The notes under the pieces are model-generated. The model was not told the DNA's origin, made no database searches, and worked only from the letters and a program-made list of their open reading frames with translations. From NCBI GenBank assembly GCA_020347565.1, contig CP070732.1, positions 818,613-861,215 of the forward strand: a DNA stretch of 42,603 nt. The letters are read 5' to 3'. Made by a program: the position numbers and the translations under genes. Below, piece by piece: positions 16,309 to 25,294 of the stretch (the first letter of the stretch is position 1; each line of letters starts with the position of its first letter). The DNA comes from Methanobacteriota archaeon (GTDB taxonomy: Archaea; Thermoplasmatota; Thermoplasmata; UBA10834).

Positions 16309-17676
16309 CTACTTGCCGATGCCTCTGTATTCTACGCCAATCCGTGAGATCTCCTCACCGTCGAACAGGTTTCTGGTATCCACAATCGCCTTAACGCGCT
16401 TGCCGGCGAAGTCGGACGGGGCCAGCTTCGTATATTCGTCATGGTCGGTGATGAAGACCAGACAATCCGCTGATTCCAACACCTTGGCGAGCGGTTCAGA
16501 ATCGTATCTGCGCGTCGAAGTGGTTATTGAAATCGCGAAGGGATCATGGACAACAACGTCCTTCACTCTAGCAGAGAGCATCTCTATGATCCCAGTCGAA
16601 GGCGATTCCCTTGTGTCCGATATGTTCTTCTTGTATGCGAGGCCCATCACGGCTACAGTTGCACTCCGAGGACTGACCTGCGCTGCTTCAAGTGCGGCGG
16701 TCACGAGTTCGACAGTGTGCCGCTTCATCGACTCGTTGACTTCCCTGCTAAGCTCGACGAACCTGGGCTCGATTCCGTACTGCCTCGCCTTGAAGGACAG
16801 ATACAGCGGATCCAGAGGAATGCAATGTCCACCTACGCCCGGCCCTGGATAATGGGCAAGGAATGCGAAGGGCTTGGTAGACGCGGCTCTCACCACATCC
16901 CAGGTGTTGATGTTCATCTTCTCGAAGACGAGGGCAAGCTCATTGATGAGCGCGATATTAACGCCTCTGAATATGTTTTCCACGATCTTGGTGGCCTCCG
17001 CCGTCCTGCAGTCATTGACGGAGATCACGCCTGCTTCTACTATCGTCGAGTATAGGGCTGCAGCGACTTCTGTCGACCTCCTGTCGACCCCGCCCACGAC
17101 CTTGGGTGTATTCCTGATGTTATACTTCGTGTTCCCGGGGTCGACTCTCTCGGGAGAAAACGCAAGCGCTACGTCCACTCCAGGCTTGAGTCCAGCATCC
17201 TTTATCGCCGTTCCGAGGAACTCCTCGGTCGTGCCCGGATAGCTCGTGCTCTCGAGTATGATCAACATGCCTCGATGGGCGATTTCCTTTGCGATCTCTG
17301 AGGACCTTCTGATGTAGGAGAGGTCGGGGTCGCCATTCGAATCTACGGGAGTCGGGACACAGATGATAAGCACATCGCAATCCTTCAGATCGGAAGGGGT
17401 CTCTGCGATTGTAAACGAGCTTTCAAGCAATTCCGCAAGTACTTCGCTTGTGACGTCATCCAGATATGATTTGCCAGAAGACAACATCTCGCGCTTTCTG
17501 TCGTCTATCTCATACCCGATAACGGAGAACTTTCTAGCGAACTCCAGCGCCAGAGGTAGTCCCACGTAGCCCAAACCAACTACTCCTATCCTGGCCTTAC
17601 TGGACTCGATTGCCTTACGAATCTGCATTGCCATCTCATCAGTCGGACTCTCACCTGGCAATCCCTTCGTCTCCAC
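16309..17676 (-). CDS. UDP-N-acetylhexosamine/UDP-sugar 6-dehydrogenase (WbpA/WecC type)
   Basis: The protein of ~455 residues is a nucleotide-sugar dehydrogenase that oxidises C6 of a UDP-HexNAc (or UDP-glucose) to the uronic acid with two NAD. It has the Rossmann motif IGVVGLGYVGLPLA, CVPTPVDSNGDPDLS, the central ESTSYPGTTEE, PGPGVGGHCIPLDPLYL holding the catalytic Cys, and GLAYKKNISDTRESPS in the C-terminal UDP-binding domain. These favour the WbpA/WecC branch over UDP-glucose dehydrogenase. With UDP-GlcNAc 2-epimerase in the same island it could make UDP-ManNAcA. The longest frame starts with GTG at 17694, but a TTTAAC element (17697-17702) is directly upstream, so the GTG at 17676 is a likely leaderless start; ATG at 17634 is also possible. 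Confidence 0.9.
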   Translation of the reverse strand: METKGLPGESPTDEMAMQIRKAIESSKARIGVVGLGYVGLPLALEFARKFSVIGYEIDDRKREMLSSGKSYLDDVTSEVLAELLESSFTIAETPSDLKDCDVLIICVPTPVDSNGDPDLSYIRRSSEIAKEIAHRGMLIILESTSYPGTTEEFLGTAIKDAGLKPGVDVALAFSPERVDPGNTKYNIRNTPKVVGGVDRRSTEVAAALYSTIVEAGVISVNDCRTAEATKIVENIFRGVNIALINELALVFEKMNINTWDVVRAASTKPFAFLAHYPGPGVGGHCIPLDPLYLSFKARQYGIEPRFVELSREVNESMKRHTVELVTAALEAAQVSPRSATVAVMGLAYKKNISDTRESPSTGIIEMLSARVKDVVVHDPFAISITTSTRRYDSEPLAKVLESADCLVFITDHDEYTKLAPSDFAGKRVKAIVDTRNLFDGEEISRIGVEYRGIGK

Positions 17677-17695
17677 AGGGGCAAAGCGCGTCACT

Positions 17696-17703
17696 CTTTA
17701 ACT
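17696..17703 (-). promoter_or_regulatory. TATA-like box for the UDP-sugar dehydrogenase gene
   Basis: The minus strand reads AGTTAAAG here, about 23 bases before the in-frame GTG at 17676 and only a few bases before the longer GTG start at 17694. Confidence 0.4.
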
Positions 17704-17872
17704 GCTTTTCTCCAAGTGGAAGTGGAGGCACTGCTCCTTCACATGACGTTACAGCCCAGGAGAGCCTGCGTTCGATAGCGGATGCGTTATTCGGACACAT
17801 CTTACTAATATCGGCACATTATTCTAGAAACATAGTAATACACCATGCCAATCATGGCGAAGGTCATCAGCT

Positions 17873-18823
17873 ATGGACTACCGCTTGGAACTCATTGCCG
17901 CTTTGATAACCGCCTTCGGAATGACCTATGCAATCATACCCTGGTTGATCCCGAAACTCAGAGAGAGGGGTATCATTGGAATCGACCTCAACAAACCCAG
18001 TCGCCCTCATGTCGCGGAGATGGGTGGTATCGCTGTCGTGATTGGGTTCTTCGCGGGGACAAGCGTGGCCTTGGCCTTCGATGGCGTTGGCAACGAGAAT
18101 CTGTTGTACGTCTCGTTGAGCACGGTGCTTGGAGCGGCCTTCGTCGGCATACTCGATGATCTATTCGAGCTGAGGCAGCGACAGAAGGCCTTCTTCCCGT
18201 TTCTCATTGCGCTTCCGATTGGAGTGGCCCTCGACCCGCAAGTCTATGTGCCTTTCGTGGGCGAGGTGAACTTCGGCGTCCTCATGATTATTGGTGCGCC
18301 GTTCGCCGTGACGTGCGCTGCCAATGCGGGGAACATGCTCGAAGGGTTCAACGGCCTCGGGACGGGGCTCGGCGTCCTCATGAGCTCGACCTTGATCATA
18401 TTGGCGATGCACCACAACAGATTGGACGGCGTCTTCATACTCGCCCCTCTGCTTGGGGGATTACTGGCCTTCCTCGTCTTCAACAAGTATCCAGCCGTGA
18501 TCTTTCCAGGGGACACGCTCATGCTTTTCACAGGGGCAGCAATCGCAGTCGGGGGCATGCTCTCAAGCCTATACATACAGACGACAGTGATTTTCATACC
18601 GATGATAACCGAATTCTTCCTGAAGCTCAGAGGAGACTTCAAGGCGGAGAACTACTGCTCGAATGCTTCAAACGGCCACCTTGAGTACGGCGGAAGGATA
18701 GAATCACTCACACACATATTCATGAAGCATGGTAGACTCACGGAGAAGAGGCTCGTGATTGCGATCTGGGCATTGGAGGCCATATTCTGTGCGGGAATCA
18801 TCCTCCTCGACTTCGCCGTATGA
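17873..18823 (+). CDS. Polyprenyl-phosphate GlcNAc-1-phosphate transferase (GPT/AglH type)
   Basis: The 316-residue polytopic protein moves a HexNAc-1-phosphate from its UDP form onto a polyprenyl (dolichyl-type) phosphate, the first committed step of lipid-linked glycan assembly at the membrane. Motifs of the MraY/WecA/DPAGT1 superfamily are present: DLNKPSRPHVAEMGG at ~38-52, the Asp-Asp pair in GILDDLFEL at ~93-100, NMLEGFNGLGTGLG at ~154-167, and VIFPGDTLML at ~208-217. About ten hydrophobic segments are visible. The sequence is closer to the eukaryotic/archaeal GPT form than to bacterial MraY. The gene diverges from the UDP-sugar dehydrogenase. The ATG at 17873 has AAGGTCATC upstream, and AGTAATAC near 17834-17841 may be the TATA box. 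Confidence 0.9.
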   Translation: MDYRLELIAALITAFGMTYAIIPWLIPKLRERGIIGIDLNKPSRPHVAEMGGIAVVIGFFAGTSVALAFDGVGNENLLYVSLSTVLGAAFVGILDDLFELRQRQKAFFPFLIALPIGVALDPQVYVPFVGEVNFGVLMIIGAPFAVTCAANAGNMLEGFNGLGTGLGVLMSSTLIILAMHHNRLDGVFILAPLLGGLLAFLVFNKYPAVIFPGDTLMLFTGAAIAVGGMLSSLYIQTTVIFIPMITEFFLKLRGDFKAENYCSNASNGHLEYGGRIESLTHIFMKHGRLTEKRLVIAIWALEAIFCAGIILLDFAV

Positions 18824-18855
18824 TTGACCTTACAGCGCATTCGCTCGGAGCCTCA

Positions 18856-20445
18856 TCATATTGAGGACAAGGAAAACAGAATGACGTTGTTATCGGAAGG
18901 GCCGCCAACGTAGATGACGTCTGACGACAGCAAGATCCCATTGATCTTATCGGAATCGACTATCACGTATTCTTCAGGGTAATTGTTCACGCCTGTTTCG
19001 GACCATTCCTCTTCGTACATATACACCCATGTGAGCAGCAGAGGATCTTCGCTATCGAGACGATCTGGGAGATGAGGCTCCTTGTCGAAGTTGAACAGGG
19101 CCAAGGCGATGTAGCCAAGACGCTCGTCAGTCTGCAACGGCGCGTCCTCTCCAAACGATTCGTACAGCCACTCGACGGCGTCCACCTCGTATGCCTGCGT
19201 ATCATGCCTCACGCCAGTCAGTGTGCCGCTAGCGTATCCGAACGGAAAGGTAATCAGGAGGGCGCAGATCAGCACTGCAGCAAGCACCGCCTCGGCTGAC
19301 GGATACTTGCCTACACGCTTGAAAGCGAAGCCAATGCCCAGGGCCAACACCAAATCGGCGAAATCGAAGGACCTGTAGAATATCTGGTGGGACTGCAGAC
19401 TCAATCCGTTCATAGCGGCTATCATGAACAGCGTGAGAACCGGCAGCAGCAACGCGAAAGGGACGACCTTATGCAATGACCTTGACATCTGCACCCTTTC
19501 AAGTCCGAACCACGACACGGCCACGAGGAGGCTGACCGCGACACCAAGCACAAGAATGGGATCAGGACCGGAGTATCCATGCCCGAAGAGCGCTCCTGAA
19601 CGGTCAAGAGAAAAGAGCACGAACACGATGATGCCAGTCGTCGGAGCAAGTGTCAGCGTCAAATGCCTCTTCCTCGATAGGAGGAATGAGCTGATGGCAC
19701 ACAGGAATGCGAATGCTATGGCTAGGTTGACGAGTCCGGCCTGGGACAACACTATAGACAGTCTGTCCAATGAACCGCTCTGATAATAAACTAACGCGGT
19801 CAGGGAGAACGCCGCCAGTATGGTGATATCAAGGATCGTCTGCCGTTTGGCTTCTGCTCCGCTCTTCCTCGCGAGAAACGCAGTGATTATGGTGAGATAT
19901 CCCAAGCACAGATACCCAACTGCCATTGCGAGGTGGTGTACCAGTGGAAGCGCTGCCAGAATCACCAACTCGACGGCCAAGAAGCGTCTATCACTTCGAT
20001 GCAAGAAGGAATACAGGAGAAACCCGAGAAGAGCGAATCCTATGGCGCTCTTCCAGGAAGATCCTGTGAGAAAGACGAGCGTGCCGAAGAGAGACAACGT
20101 CAAGGCAACAGCGACGGAACACTTCTTGCTCCCGGTGAGTTCGACGGCGATCAGATATCCAGCAACCACGGAGAAGATGGCGATTATCGCGGTGGCAATC
20201 TGGGCCACATCGTATACATAGACTCCCAGCATTGAGGAAGTCCATGCCAGAAGGATGTTGTAGGCCGGGGTCAGGATGCCATGCGTATCGTAGTACCAGG
20301 CGTCTTGGGAGAATCTCAGCCCTTCTGTTTCCTGTATGTCAAGAGCCATCTCACATTCTGTCAAGCTGTCGTTGTTGAACGGATAGCTCGAAATCGACAG
20401 AGGAAGCATTCTCGTACTGAAGGCGAGGAGAACGATTACTCCCAA
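18856..20445 (-). CDS. Large polytopic membrane protein, GT-C-like
   Basis: The 529-residue protein has a dozen or so hydrophobic segments. After the first helix comes a polar extracytoplasmic loop with NNDSLTECEMALD, the place where GT-C glycosyltransferases carry an acidic catalytic motif. The C-terminal ~110 residues, after the last helix near 410, form a soluble extracytoplasmic domain (DAVEWLYESFGEDAPLQTDERLG, then YVIVDSDKI). This layout is like archaeal membrane glycosyltransferases that use lipid-linked sugars, but no motif proves it. The start is a TTG at 20445; an in-frame TGA lies upstream and no ATG or GTG is available. It follows two GT2 genes on the same strand with a ~130-base gap. 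Confidence 0.7.
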   Translation of the reverse strand: MGVIVLLAFSTRMLPLSISSYPFNNDSLTECEMALDIQETEGLRFSQDAWYYDTHGILTPAYNILLAWTSSMLGVYVYDVAQIATAIIAIFSVVAGYLIAVELTGSKKCSVAVALTLSLFGTLVFLTGSSWKSAIGFALLGFLLYSFLHRSDRRFLAVELVILAALPLVHHLAMAVGYLCLGYLTIITAFLARKSGAEAKRQTILDITILAAFSLTALVYYQSGSLDRLSIVLSQAGLVNLAIAFAFLCAISSFLLSRKRHLTLTLAPTTGIIVFVLFSLDRSGALFGHGYSGPDPILVLGVAVSLLVAVSWFGLERVQMSRSLHKVVPFALLLPVLTLFMIAAMNGLSLQSHQIFYRSFDFADLVLALGIGFAFKRVGKYPSAEAVLAAVLICALLITFPFGYASGTLTGVRHDTQAYEVDAVEWLYESFGEDAPLQTDERLGYIALALFNFDKEPHLPDRLDSEDPLLLTWVYMYEEEWSETGVNNYPEEYVIVDSDKINGILLSSDVIYVGGPSDNNVILFSLSSI

Positions 20446-20577
20446 CAGCAGGTATCGATAGCTGCCGTGCCTCCCAAGTGTCAGAGTCCGCCTCTCCCTT
20501 CAACCGCCATGAAGCGATTTGTTACATAGACTTATCGATTCCTCTGCGGCCGATCAGCGCAATTCAAGCCCATAACG

Positions 20578-21522
20578 TCACTTCGTGGACTTGATTGGCC
20601 TCCAGACGGGACTCTTGAATAGGAATGGCGCAATCCTCCTGACGTACGCGTATGTCCAGCATGCTGCAAGCAGGAGAAGCGCAATCATCACCGTTCCCAT
20701 ACCGTACGAGCCAACGCGTCGTGCAGCCTTTGAGTGCTTCAGCATGTCGCGAAGCTCTCGGAACGCCGTTCTCCCAACCTCCCCTCCGAAGTGATCCTTC
20801 AGCTCCATGTGGCCATATCTAGTCCTCATCTTCTGGTTGATGAAATCAGAAACGCTCCTGGGGAAGTTGACGTATACGATCGCGTCCTCCGCATACGCGA
20901 TCCTGTATCCTCTGGACAACGTCATAAGAGAGATGTATCCATCATCGGACTTCACCCCGACTGGTATCTGGTCGACAAGGTCTCTGCGGACGGCGAGTAG
21001 ATAACCGCTGGCCAGGTCGAGAGACATTTCTGACTTCTGGCGTTCGTTACGCGAGAGGTGCATCAGATCGTTGATTAGACTCGATGCTCTCATGACGTGA
21101 TTGTACTGGCCAAAAGCCCCGAGGACTCTCCCGCTCGTGCATCCGACTTCCGGGTCGTCGAATGCCCTCAGGAGCAGCTTGATCGCTCCAGGGCCCACCA
21201 CCACGTCGCCGTCGGAGAGCACGACGATGTCTCCTCTAGACGATGAGAAAATTGTGTTGAGCGCAGCAGGCTTCCCTCTCGGGCTCGCATCTACAATGAC
21301 CTTCGCCCGAGGGTTACAGTCCAGCATCGCTTGCACGATGCCTACTGTGCCGTCCTGGCCGCCAGCGACCACGATGATCTCGCACTCGACGTCCAGATGG
21401 TTCATCTCGCCCAAGAGGGCTCCCAGAGAAGCGCCTATGGTGCCTTCCTCGTTGAGCGTCACCAGCCCCAGCGTCAGGCTAAGCTTCCGGCCGGAATTCG
21501 GAGGTTCGCAACGCCTATCCAT
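20578..21522 (-). CDS. Family 2 glycosyltransferase with a C-terminal membrane helix
   Basis: This is a 314-residue GT2 protein. The fold starts at SLTLGLVTLNEEGTIGASLG, continues with CEIIVVAGGQDGTV, has GDIVVLSDGDVVVGPGA with the DxD-type site, and DLASGYLLAVRRDLV then SDDGYISLMTLSRGY in the acceptor half. One hydrophobic segment at ~282-300 near the C-terminus probably anchors it to the membrane. It starts 6 bases after the stop of the other GT2 gene (21529-22443), so the pair is one operon. GAGGATGAAG before the ATG is a plausible ribosome binding site. Confidence 0.85.
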   Translation of the reverse strand: MDRRCEPPNSGRKLSLTLGLVTLNEEGTIGASLGALLGEMNHLDVECEIIVVAGGQDGTVGIVQAMLDCNPRAKVIVDASPRGKPAALNTIFSSSRGDIVVLSDGDVVVGPGAIKLLLRAFDDPEVGCTSGRVLGAFGQYNHVMRASSLINDLMHLSRNERQKSEMSLDLASGYLLAVRRDLVDQIPVGVKSDDGYISLMTLSRGYRIAYAEDAIVYVNFPRSVSDFINQKMRTRYGHMELKDHFGGEVGRTAFRELRDMLKHSKAARRVGSYGMGTVMIALLLLAACWTYAYVRRIAPFLFKSPVWRPIKSTK

Positions 21523-21528
21523 AGATCT

Positions 21529-22443
21529 TCATCCTCGCAATCCTGCAGACATCTTCTTACCATCCGCAATTCCAGACCTCATCGTGCCAATCGGGGACGG
21601 GTCAAGGCTCAGAAACATCCTTGATACAGCTATTGTCAATTCCACCAGGCAGTGTCTCACCCAGAGCGGTTTCGATACAGGTCTGAAATTCTTCAAGAAG
21701 AAGTAGGTGTTGTTTCTATGATACCAATAATTCCAGTCTCTGTATGATGACGGAGAGTTCCCGCCATATTCATGCTCGGCATGGTCCACAACCGCAATTG
21801 GAACGAACAGCAGCTTACCGTGTGGCCTGATTCGCATGCAGAAATCCGTCTCCTCTCTGTAAGCTGTGCCTACGTAGTTCTCGTCGAACCCTCCTGATTG
21901 CAGGAAGACTTCTCTTCTGAAACTCATATTGCATCCTGGGAGACAGTCGACGTACACATTGGACTTCTTCTCAGGGGTGAAATTCGATATCACCATTCCA
22001 GATTTGGTTACTCTGCCCGTCCGGTTGCCTTGAATGAAGAAGAGGAGCCGTCTCAGAAACGGCTGTCTACCCCTCTTTCGCTCAGATCCGCCGACTCCGA
22101 CCACGTCGTCCGAGTAGGACTCGATGATTGACCTCAGCCAAGAACGAGCCGGGACTGTGTCGTCATCGATGAACACCAGAAGGTCTCCCTGAGCCTTGTG
22201 GGCGCCGATGTTCTTAGCAGCAGCTGAACCCCTTCTCTCCAAGGACGAATCGAACAGCAGTTCTGCTCGTCCCCTGAACTCGGACTCTATCGTCTTCGCC
22301 AAGCTCTCGGAGTCAAGGCCATCGACAACAACCACTATCTCGATAACGTAGTCCGAGTCTTGGGACAGGACTCCCCCTATGCAATTCCTTAGCTGGTCCA
22401 GCCTGCCAAGAGAAGGAATGATCACGGATGCGTCTATGGTCAT
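21529..22443 (-). CDS. Family 2 glycosyltransferase
   Basis: This GT2 enzyme of about 304 residues has DASVIIPSLGRLDQLRNCI, VIEIVVVVDGLDSE, the DxD-type metal motif in GDLLVFIDDDTVPA, and CNMSFRREVFLQSGGFDENY followed by REETDFCMRIR, a layout common in polysaccharide GT2 proteins of the rhamnosyl/glucosyl type. It is likely cytoplasmic and membrane associated. The longest frame begins with TTG at 22467; the ATG at 22443 is preferred, because a TTATTTC element (22471-22477) lies about 31 bases upstream, giving a leader of only a few bases. It is the first gene of the minus-strand run 22443 to 18856. Confidence 0.85.
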   Translation of the reverse strand: MTIDASVIIPSLGRLDQLRNCIGGVLSQDSDYVIEIVVVVDGLDSESLAKTIESEFRGRAELLFDSSLERRGSAAAKNIGAHKAQGDLLVFIDDDTVPARSWLRSIIESYSDDVVGVGGSERKRGRQPFLRRLLFFIQGNRTGRVTKSGMVISNFTPEKKSNVYVDCLPGCNMSFRREVFLQSGGFDENYVGTAYREETDFCMRIRPHGKLLFVPIAVVDHAEHEYGGNSPSSYRDWNYWYHRNNTYFFLKNFRPVSKPLWVRHCLVELTIAVSRMFLSLDPSPIGTMRSGIADGKKMSAGLRG

Positions 22444-22467
22444 CGCTTCGGCAGGTGATTTGCCCAA

Positions 22468-22975
22468 CGGTTATTTCAAGGTTCCCTGTAGTCGGCATCC
22501 ATCAGATGATAGTGTTGTGAGGCTTCAGGAAGAGAACGTGACTCTATGGAGCGACTCCCTGAAGAAGGGGTCTACCGGCTTCGCGCGTCATCACTGGCCT
22601 GACCGGCCCCGCCATAACCCTCTTCTCACAGGGAGCCATTGCAGACCTCGCGTTGGCTTCAGCCACTGCGCCAACCGCAGCCGCGGTGAATTGCAGGCTC
22701 GTCCAGACACCAGAGGATATGGTATTGTATCATCCATAGAGAAGCTGCAATCATATCTCATGAAGACATGAAATCAGGCTCGGTATTCAATCCGTTAGTT
22801 CTGAGATCGACTCCCTTTAAGCGGCTCCCCGGGAACCGGCACTTCTGCCTGCTGCTAGCGATTCTCGACGGAAGCAATCATATCATAAGTAACCCCTTCT
22901 GCTCTCCACCGATGACGCTCACCTGCCTGGGGACGGAAATCAGCTCACTCGAAATCTGCTAGGAGGCTTTCGTCG
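22468..22975. other. 508-base intergenic region between divergent glycosyltransferase genes
   Basis: No complete gene is supported. A short open stretch at 22563-22739 on the plus strand has no start codon but protein-like composition (ITGLTGPAITLF, then ADLALASATAPTAAAV), ending in TAG; it may be a gene remnant or chance. A 64-codon ORF at 22768-22962 has atypical composition and ends at the ribosome binding site of the next gene. TATA-like elements occur near 22471 (for the minus-strand GT2) and 22815 (CTTTAAG, plus strand). Confidence 0.4.
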
Positions 22976-24094
22976 ATGACATCTTCCAGGGAATCCGATG
23001 CGAGAAAGGCAAGGAGGATCTTCGTCGCCACGCATGCACCTATATCCACTGGGGGAGGCGTAGAGAGGTTTCTAACCACTCTGGCGACAACACTGACGGA
23101 AGACGGATTCGATGTCAGAATGGTATTCTCAGATATCAAGAACCCAGTATACTCCATGATTCGACCATTCGCTGCTTGGGCAACTGGAAGGAAGGTGAGG
23201 AGAGTCACGGAACGCGGAGACTTGACCATATGCAACAACTACTTCTCCTGGAACATCCCGACTGACAACTCTATTGTCATATACCATGGAACGGAGGCCG
23301 GTAGGGCGTTGTGCACACGAAAGGTCTACTCAAGATTGAGAAATCTTCTTGTGGGAACAGTGAATTCATATTTGGATAGAAGAGCGGGAATGAACAGGTA
23401 CGTTATTGCCGTATCGAACTCCGTGAAGAGAGAGATCGAAAGGTATTACGGGCTCAAGGTCGACCGCGTAGTCCCGAATGCAGTAGACACCTCCGCGTTC
23501 ACACCGAGCGAAGACAAGTCGGACCACAGGAGAAGGCTGGGCCTTCCAATCGACAAGTTCCTCGTTTGCTGTATCGGGTCTCATGATGCCAGAAAAGGCT
23601 CAAGACTATTGAGGAAGACGATAATTCCGAGCCTGAGCGATGAGCAGCATTTTGTCATGATAGGAAGGGAATCGAGACGTGGACGTGGAATCACACCACT
23701 GGGCGAGGTACCCTTTGGAATGATGAAGATCATCTACAATGCTTGCGATGCCTTTCTGATGCCCAGTTACTACGAAGGTTGTGGACTCTCAACCTTGGAG
23801 GCGCTATCGTGCGGCGTCCCAGCAGTGGTGTCCCCAACTGGGGTGGGCTGTGACTTGAAATCAAACAAGATACTTGGCGAATATGTCATCTCGTGTGAGG
23901 AGCCTCAGAGATACGTTGACGCCCTTAGGAAGCTGCAGAACTCCCAAGCCGAATGGATGAGAGTTTCACTCGAATCACGGAGGTACGCTGTCGAGTTCCA
24001 TGACTTGAGCATATTCAGACGGGAGTATCTAAGCGTCATCAATAGCATCTCAGATCAATCAAGTCCTTCTGTTGGCGATAAGGTTCTTGATTAG
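22976..24094 (+). CDS. Family 4 glycosyltransferase
   Basis: The 372-residue GT-B protein begins with RIFVATHAPISTGGGVERFL, a typical GT4 N-terminus with the glycine loop. It has VIAVSNSVKREIERYYG, then VVPNAVDTSAFTP, CIGSHDARKGSRLL, and the C-terminal donor-site motif MPSYYEGCGLSTLEALSCGVP carrying the two conserved Glu of the E-x7-E pattern. A strong AGGAGG ribosome binding site lies about ten bases before the ATG at 22976. It is the only plus-strand glycosyltransferase in this island and its last 36 bases overlap the end of the convergent GT4 gene. Confidence 0.88.
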   Translation: MTSSRESDARKARRIFVATHAPISTGGGVERFLTTLATTLTEDGFDVRMVFSDIKNPVYSMIRPFAAWATGRKVRRVTERGDLTICNNYFSWNIPTDNSIVIYHGTEAGRALCTRKVYSRLRNLLVGTVNSYLDRRAGMNRYVIAVSNSVKREIERYYGLKVDRVVPNAVDTSAFTPSEDKSDHRRRLGLPIDKFLVCCIGSHDARKGSRLLRKTIIPSLSDEQHFVMIGRESRRGRGITPLGEVPFGMMKIIYNACDAFLMPSYYEGCGLSTLEALSCGVPAVVSPTGVGCDLKSNKILGEYVISCEEPQRYVDALRKLQNSQAEWMRVSLESRRYAVEFHDLSIFRREYLSVINSISDQSSPSVGDKVLD

Positions 24095-25294
24095 TGCCTC
24101 AATCGCGGCAGTGTGTTCGTCATGAGTTGTCAGGTCTGAAGCCTTCGCGAGCGCCTTCTGCGATTTCTCCCGCACGTAGTCAGGGTCAGAGTACCTACCA
24201 ACGACTTCAACCCATGAGTCGACGTCCCTATGATTCTGCACAACGTCTCCGGCATCACCGACGGTTTCAGGGAGCGCTCCAATCGCGCTCACCGCACAAG
24301 GCAGACCATGAGACTGTGCCTCTGCGCATACTCGGCCATACCCTTCCGGAATTACAGATGGCACAATGACGAGCTTGGACGCGGAATAGCATGAGCCCAT
24401 ATCCAGAACCCAAGGAATGTAGTCAACATTGCTCAAACGCCCAATCTCTCGAGCTATCGACTTCCTGGTTCTTCCTGCGAAAATGAAATGCTCATTCTTC
24501 AATCGACGGGACAGCTCGATGGCAATATCCACACCTTTGTGTCTCACGGGCGATACGAAGAGGACGGATCCGGACTCTCTTACCCGCCCCCCTTCCGCAA
24601 CTCTCTCGACAGGGGGATTCAGTACATACGATTCCACACCCACAATAGACCTGAGAGTGCGTCTCGTATACTCGCTGTTTGACACCACGACTTCAGCAAG
24701 GCGGAGGCTGCTGCGTATTCTAGTTATCTCTCTTCTGAACAAAGGATACTGCACGAGCATGCAACCCGCGTCTTCACATCCAATACACCTGTAATCACAG
24801 CGCTTCTCGGCTCCAGACCAGAAGCTGCCAAGGCAAAGAAGATCCACTCCTCGCAAGAGAACAATGACTGGTATTCCGCGCTCATGACTCGCGTCAACTG
24901 TTGGCGATAGCGCCATCTGCTGAGTGATGACAACATCTGGATTATGCTCATCCAAGGCTTTCTTCAAGTTGCGATTGAGAATCCTTCGAATCACCATATG
25001 TCTCGGCCAGAGTCCTCTGACAGGGAACGGATAGTCCAAAGCAGTTGTTGCGAAGTCAGGATCTGCTCTTCCGAAATACGCCACGCCGACAGAATGCCCC
25101 CTTTCTGAAAGATGCCTGGCCAGAATTCTCAAAGACAGGTCTCCTCCGCCCTTTGGCGGATAGAAGGAATCGGATGTCAGGAGTATTGAAAGCCTTCCGG
25201 ACAGGCTAGCAGCAAGGCCGCAGATGCAAATCTTTGTGAGAATGAAGCCTACGACCGACCAAATCTCGCAGGGGCCCAGAGCAGTCAACTCCAT
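24059..25294 (-). CDS. Family 4 glycosyltransferase
   Basis: The 411-residue GT-B protein has LSILLTSDSFYPPKGGGDLSLRIL, then VVSNSEYTRRTLR, VLFVSPVRHKGVDIA, and the donor-site segment VIPEGYGRVCAEAQSHGLP with conserved Glu residues. A middle Cys-rich insert (KRCDYRCIGCEDAGC, ~164-178) is found in some GT4 proteins and may bind metal. The ATG at 25294 overlaps the stop of the upstream membrane protein gene, which points to translational coupling. This start adds a hydrophobic ~25-residue stretch ahead of the GT domain, possibly a membrane-associating helix. Confidence 0.86.
   Translation of the reverse strand: MELTALGPCEIWSVVGFILTKICICGLAASLSGRLSILLTSDSFYPPKGGGDLSLRILARHLSERGHSVGVAYFGRADPDFATTALDYPFPVRGLWPRHMVIRRILNRNLKKALDEHNPDVVITQQMALSPTVDASHERGIPVIVLLRGVDLLCLGSFWSGAEKRCDYRCIGCEDAGCMLVQYPLFRREITRIRSSLRLAEVVVSNSEYTRRTLRSIVGVESYVLNPPVERVAEGGRVRESGSVLFVSPVRHKGVDIAIELSRRLKNEHFIFAGRTRKSIAREIGRLSNVDYIPWVLDMGSCYSASKLVIVPSVIPEGYGRVCAEAQSHGLPCAVSAIGALPETVGDAGDVVQNHRDVDSWVEVVGRYSDPDYVREKSQKALAKASDLTTHDEHTAAIEALIKNLIANRRT

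Noticed and set aside
22768..22962. 64-codon ORF ending at the ribosome binding site of the GT4 gene.
   Set aside because: Pro/Ser/Leu/Cys mix without a recognisable domain and no ribosome binding site; treated as chance.
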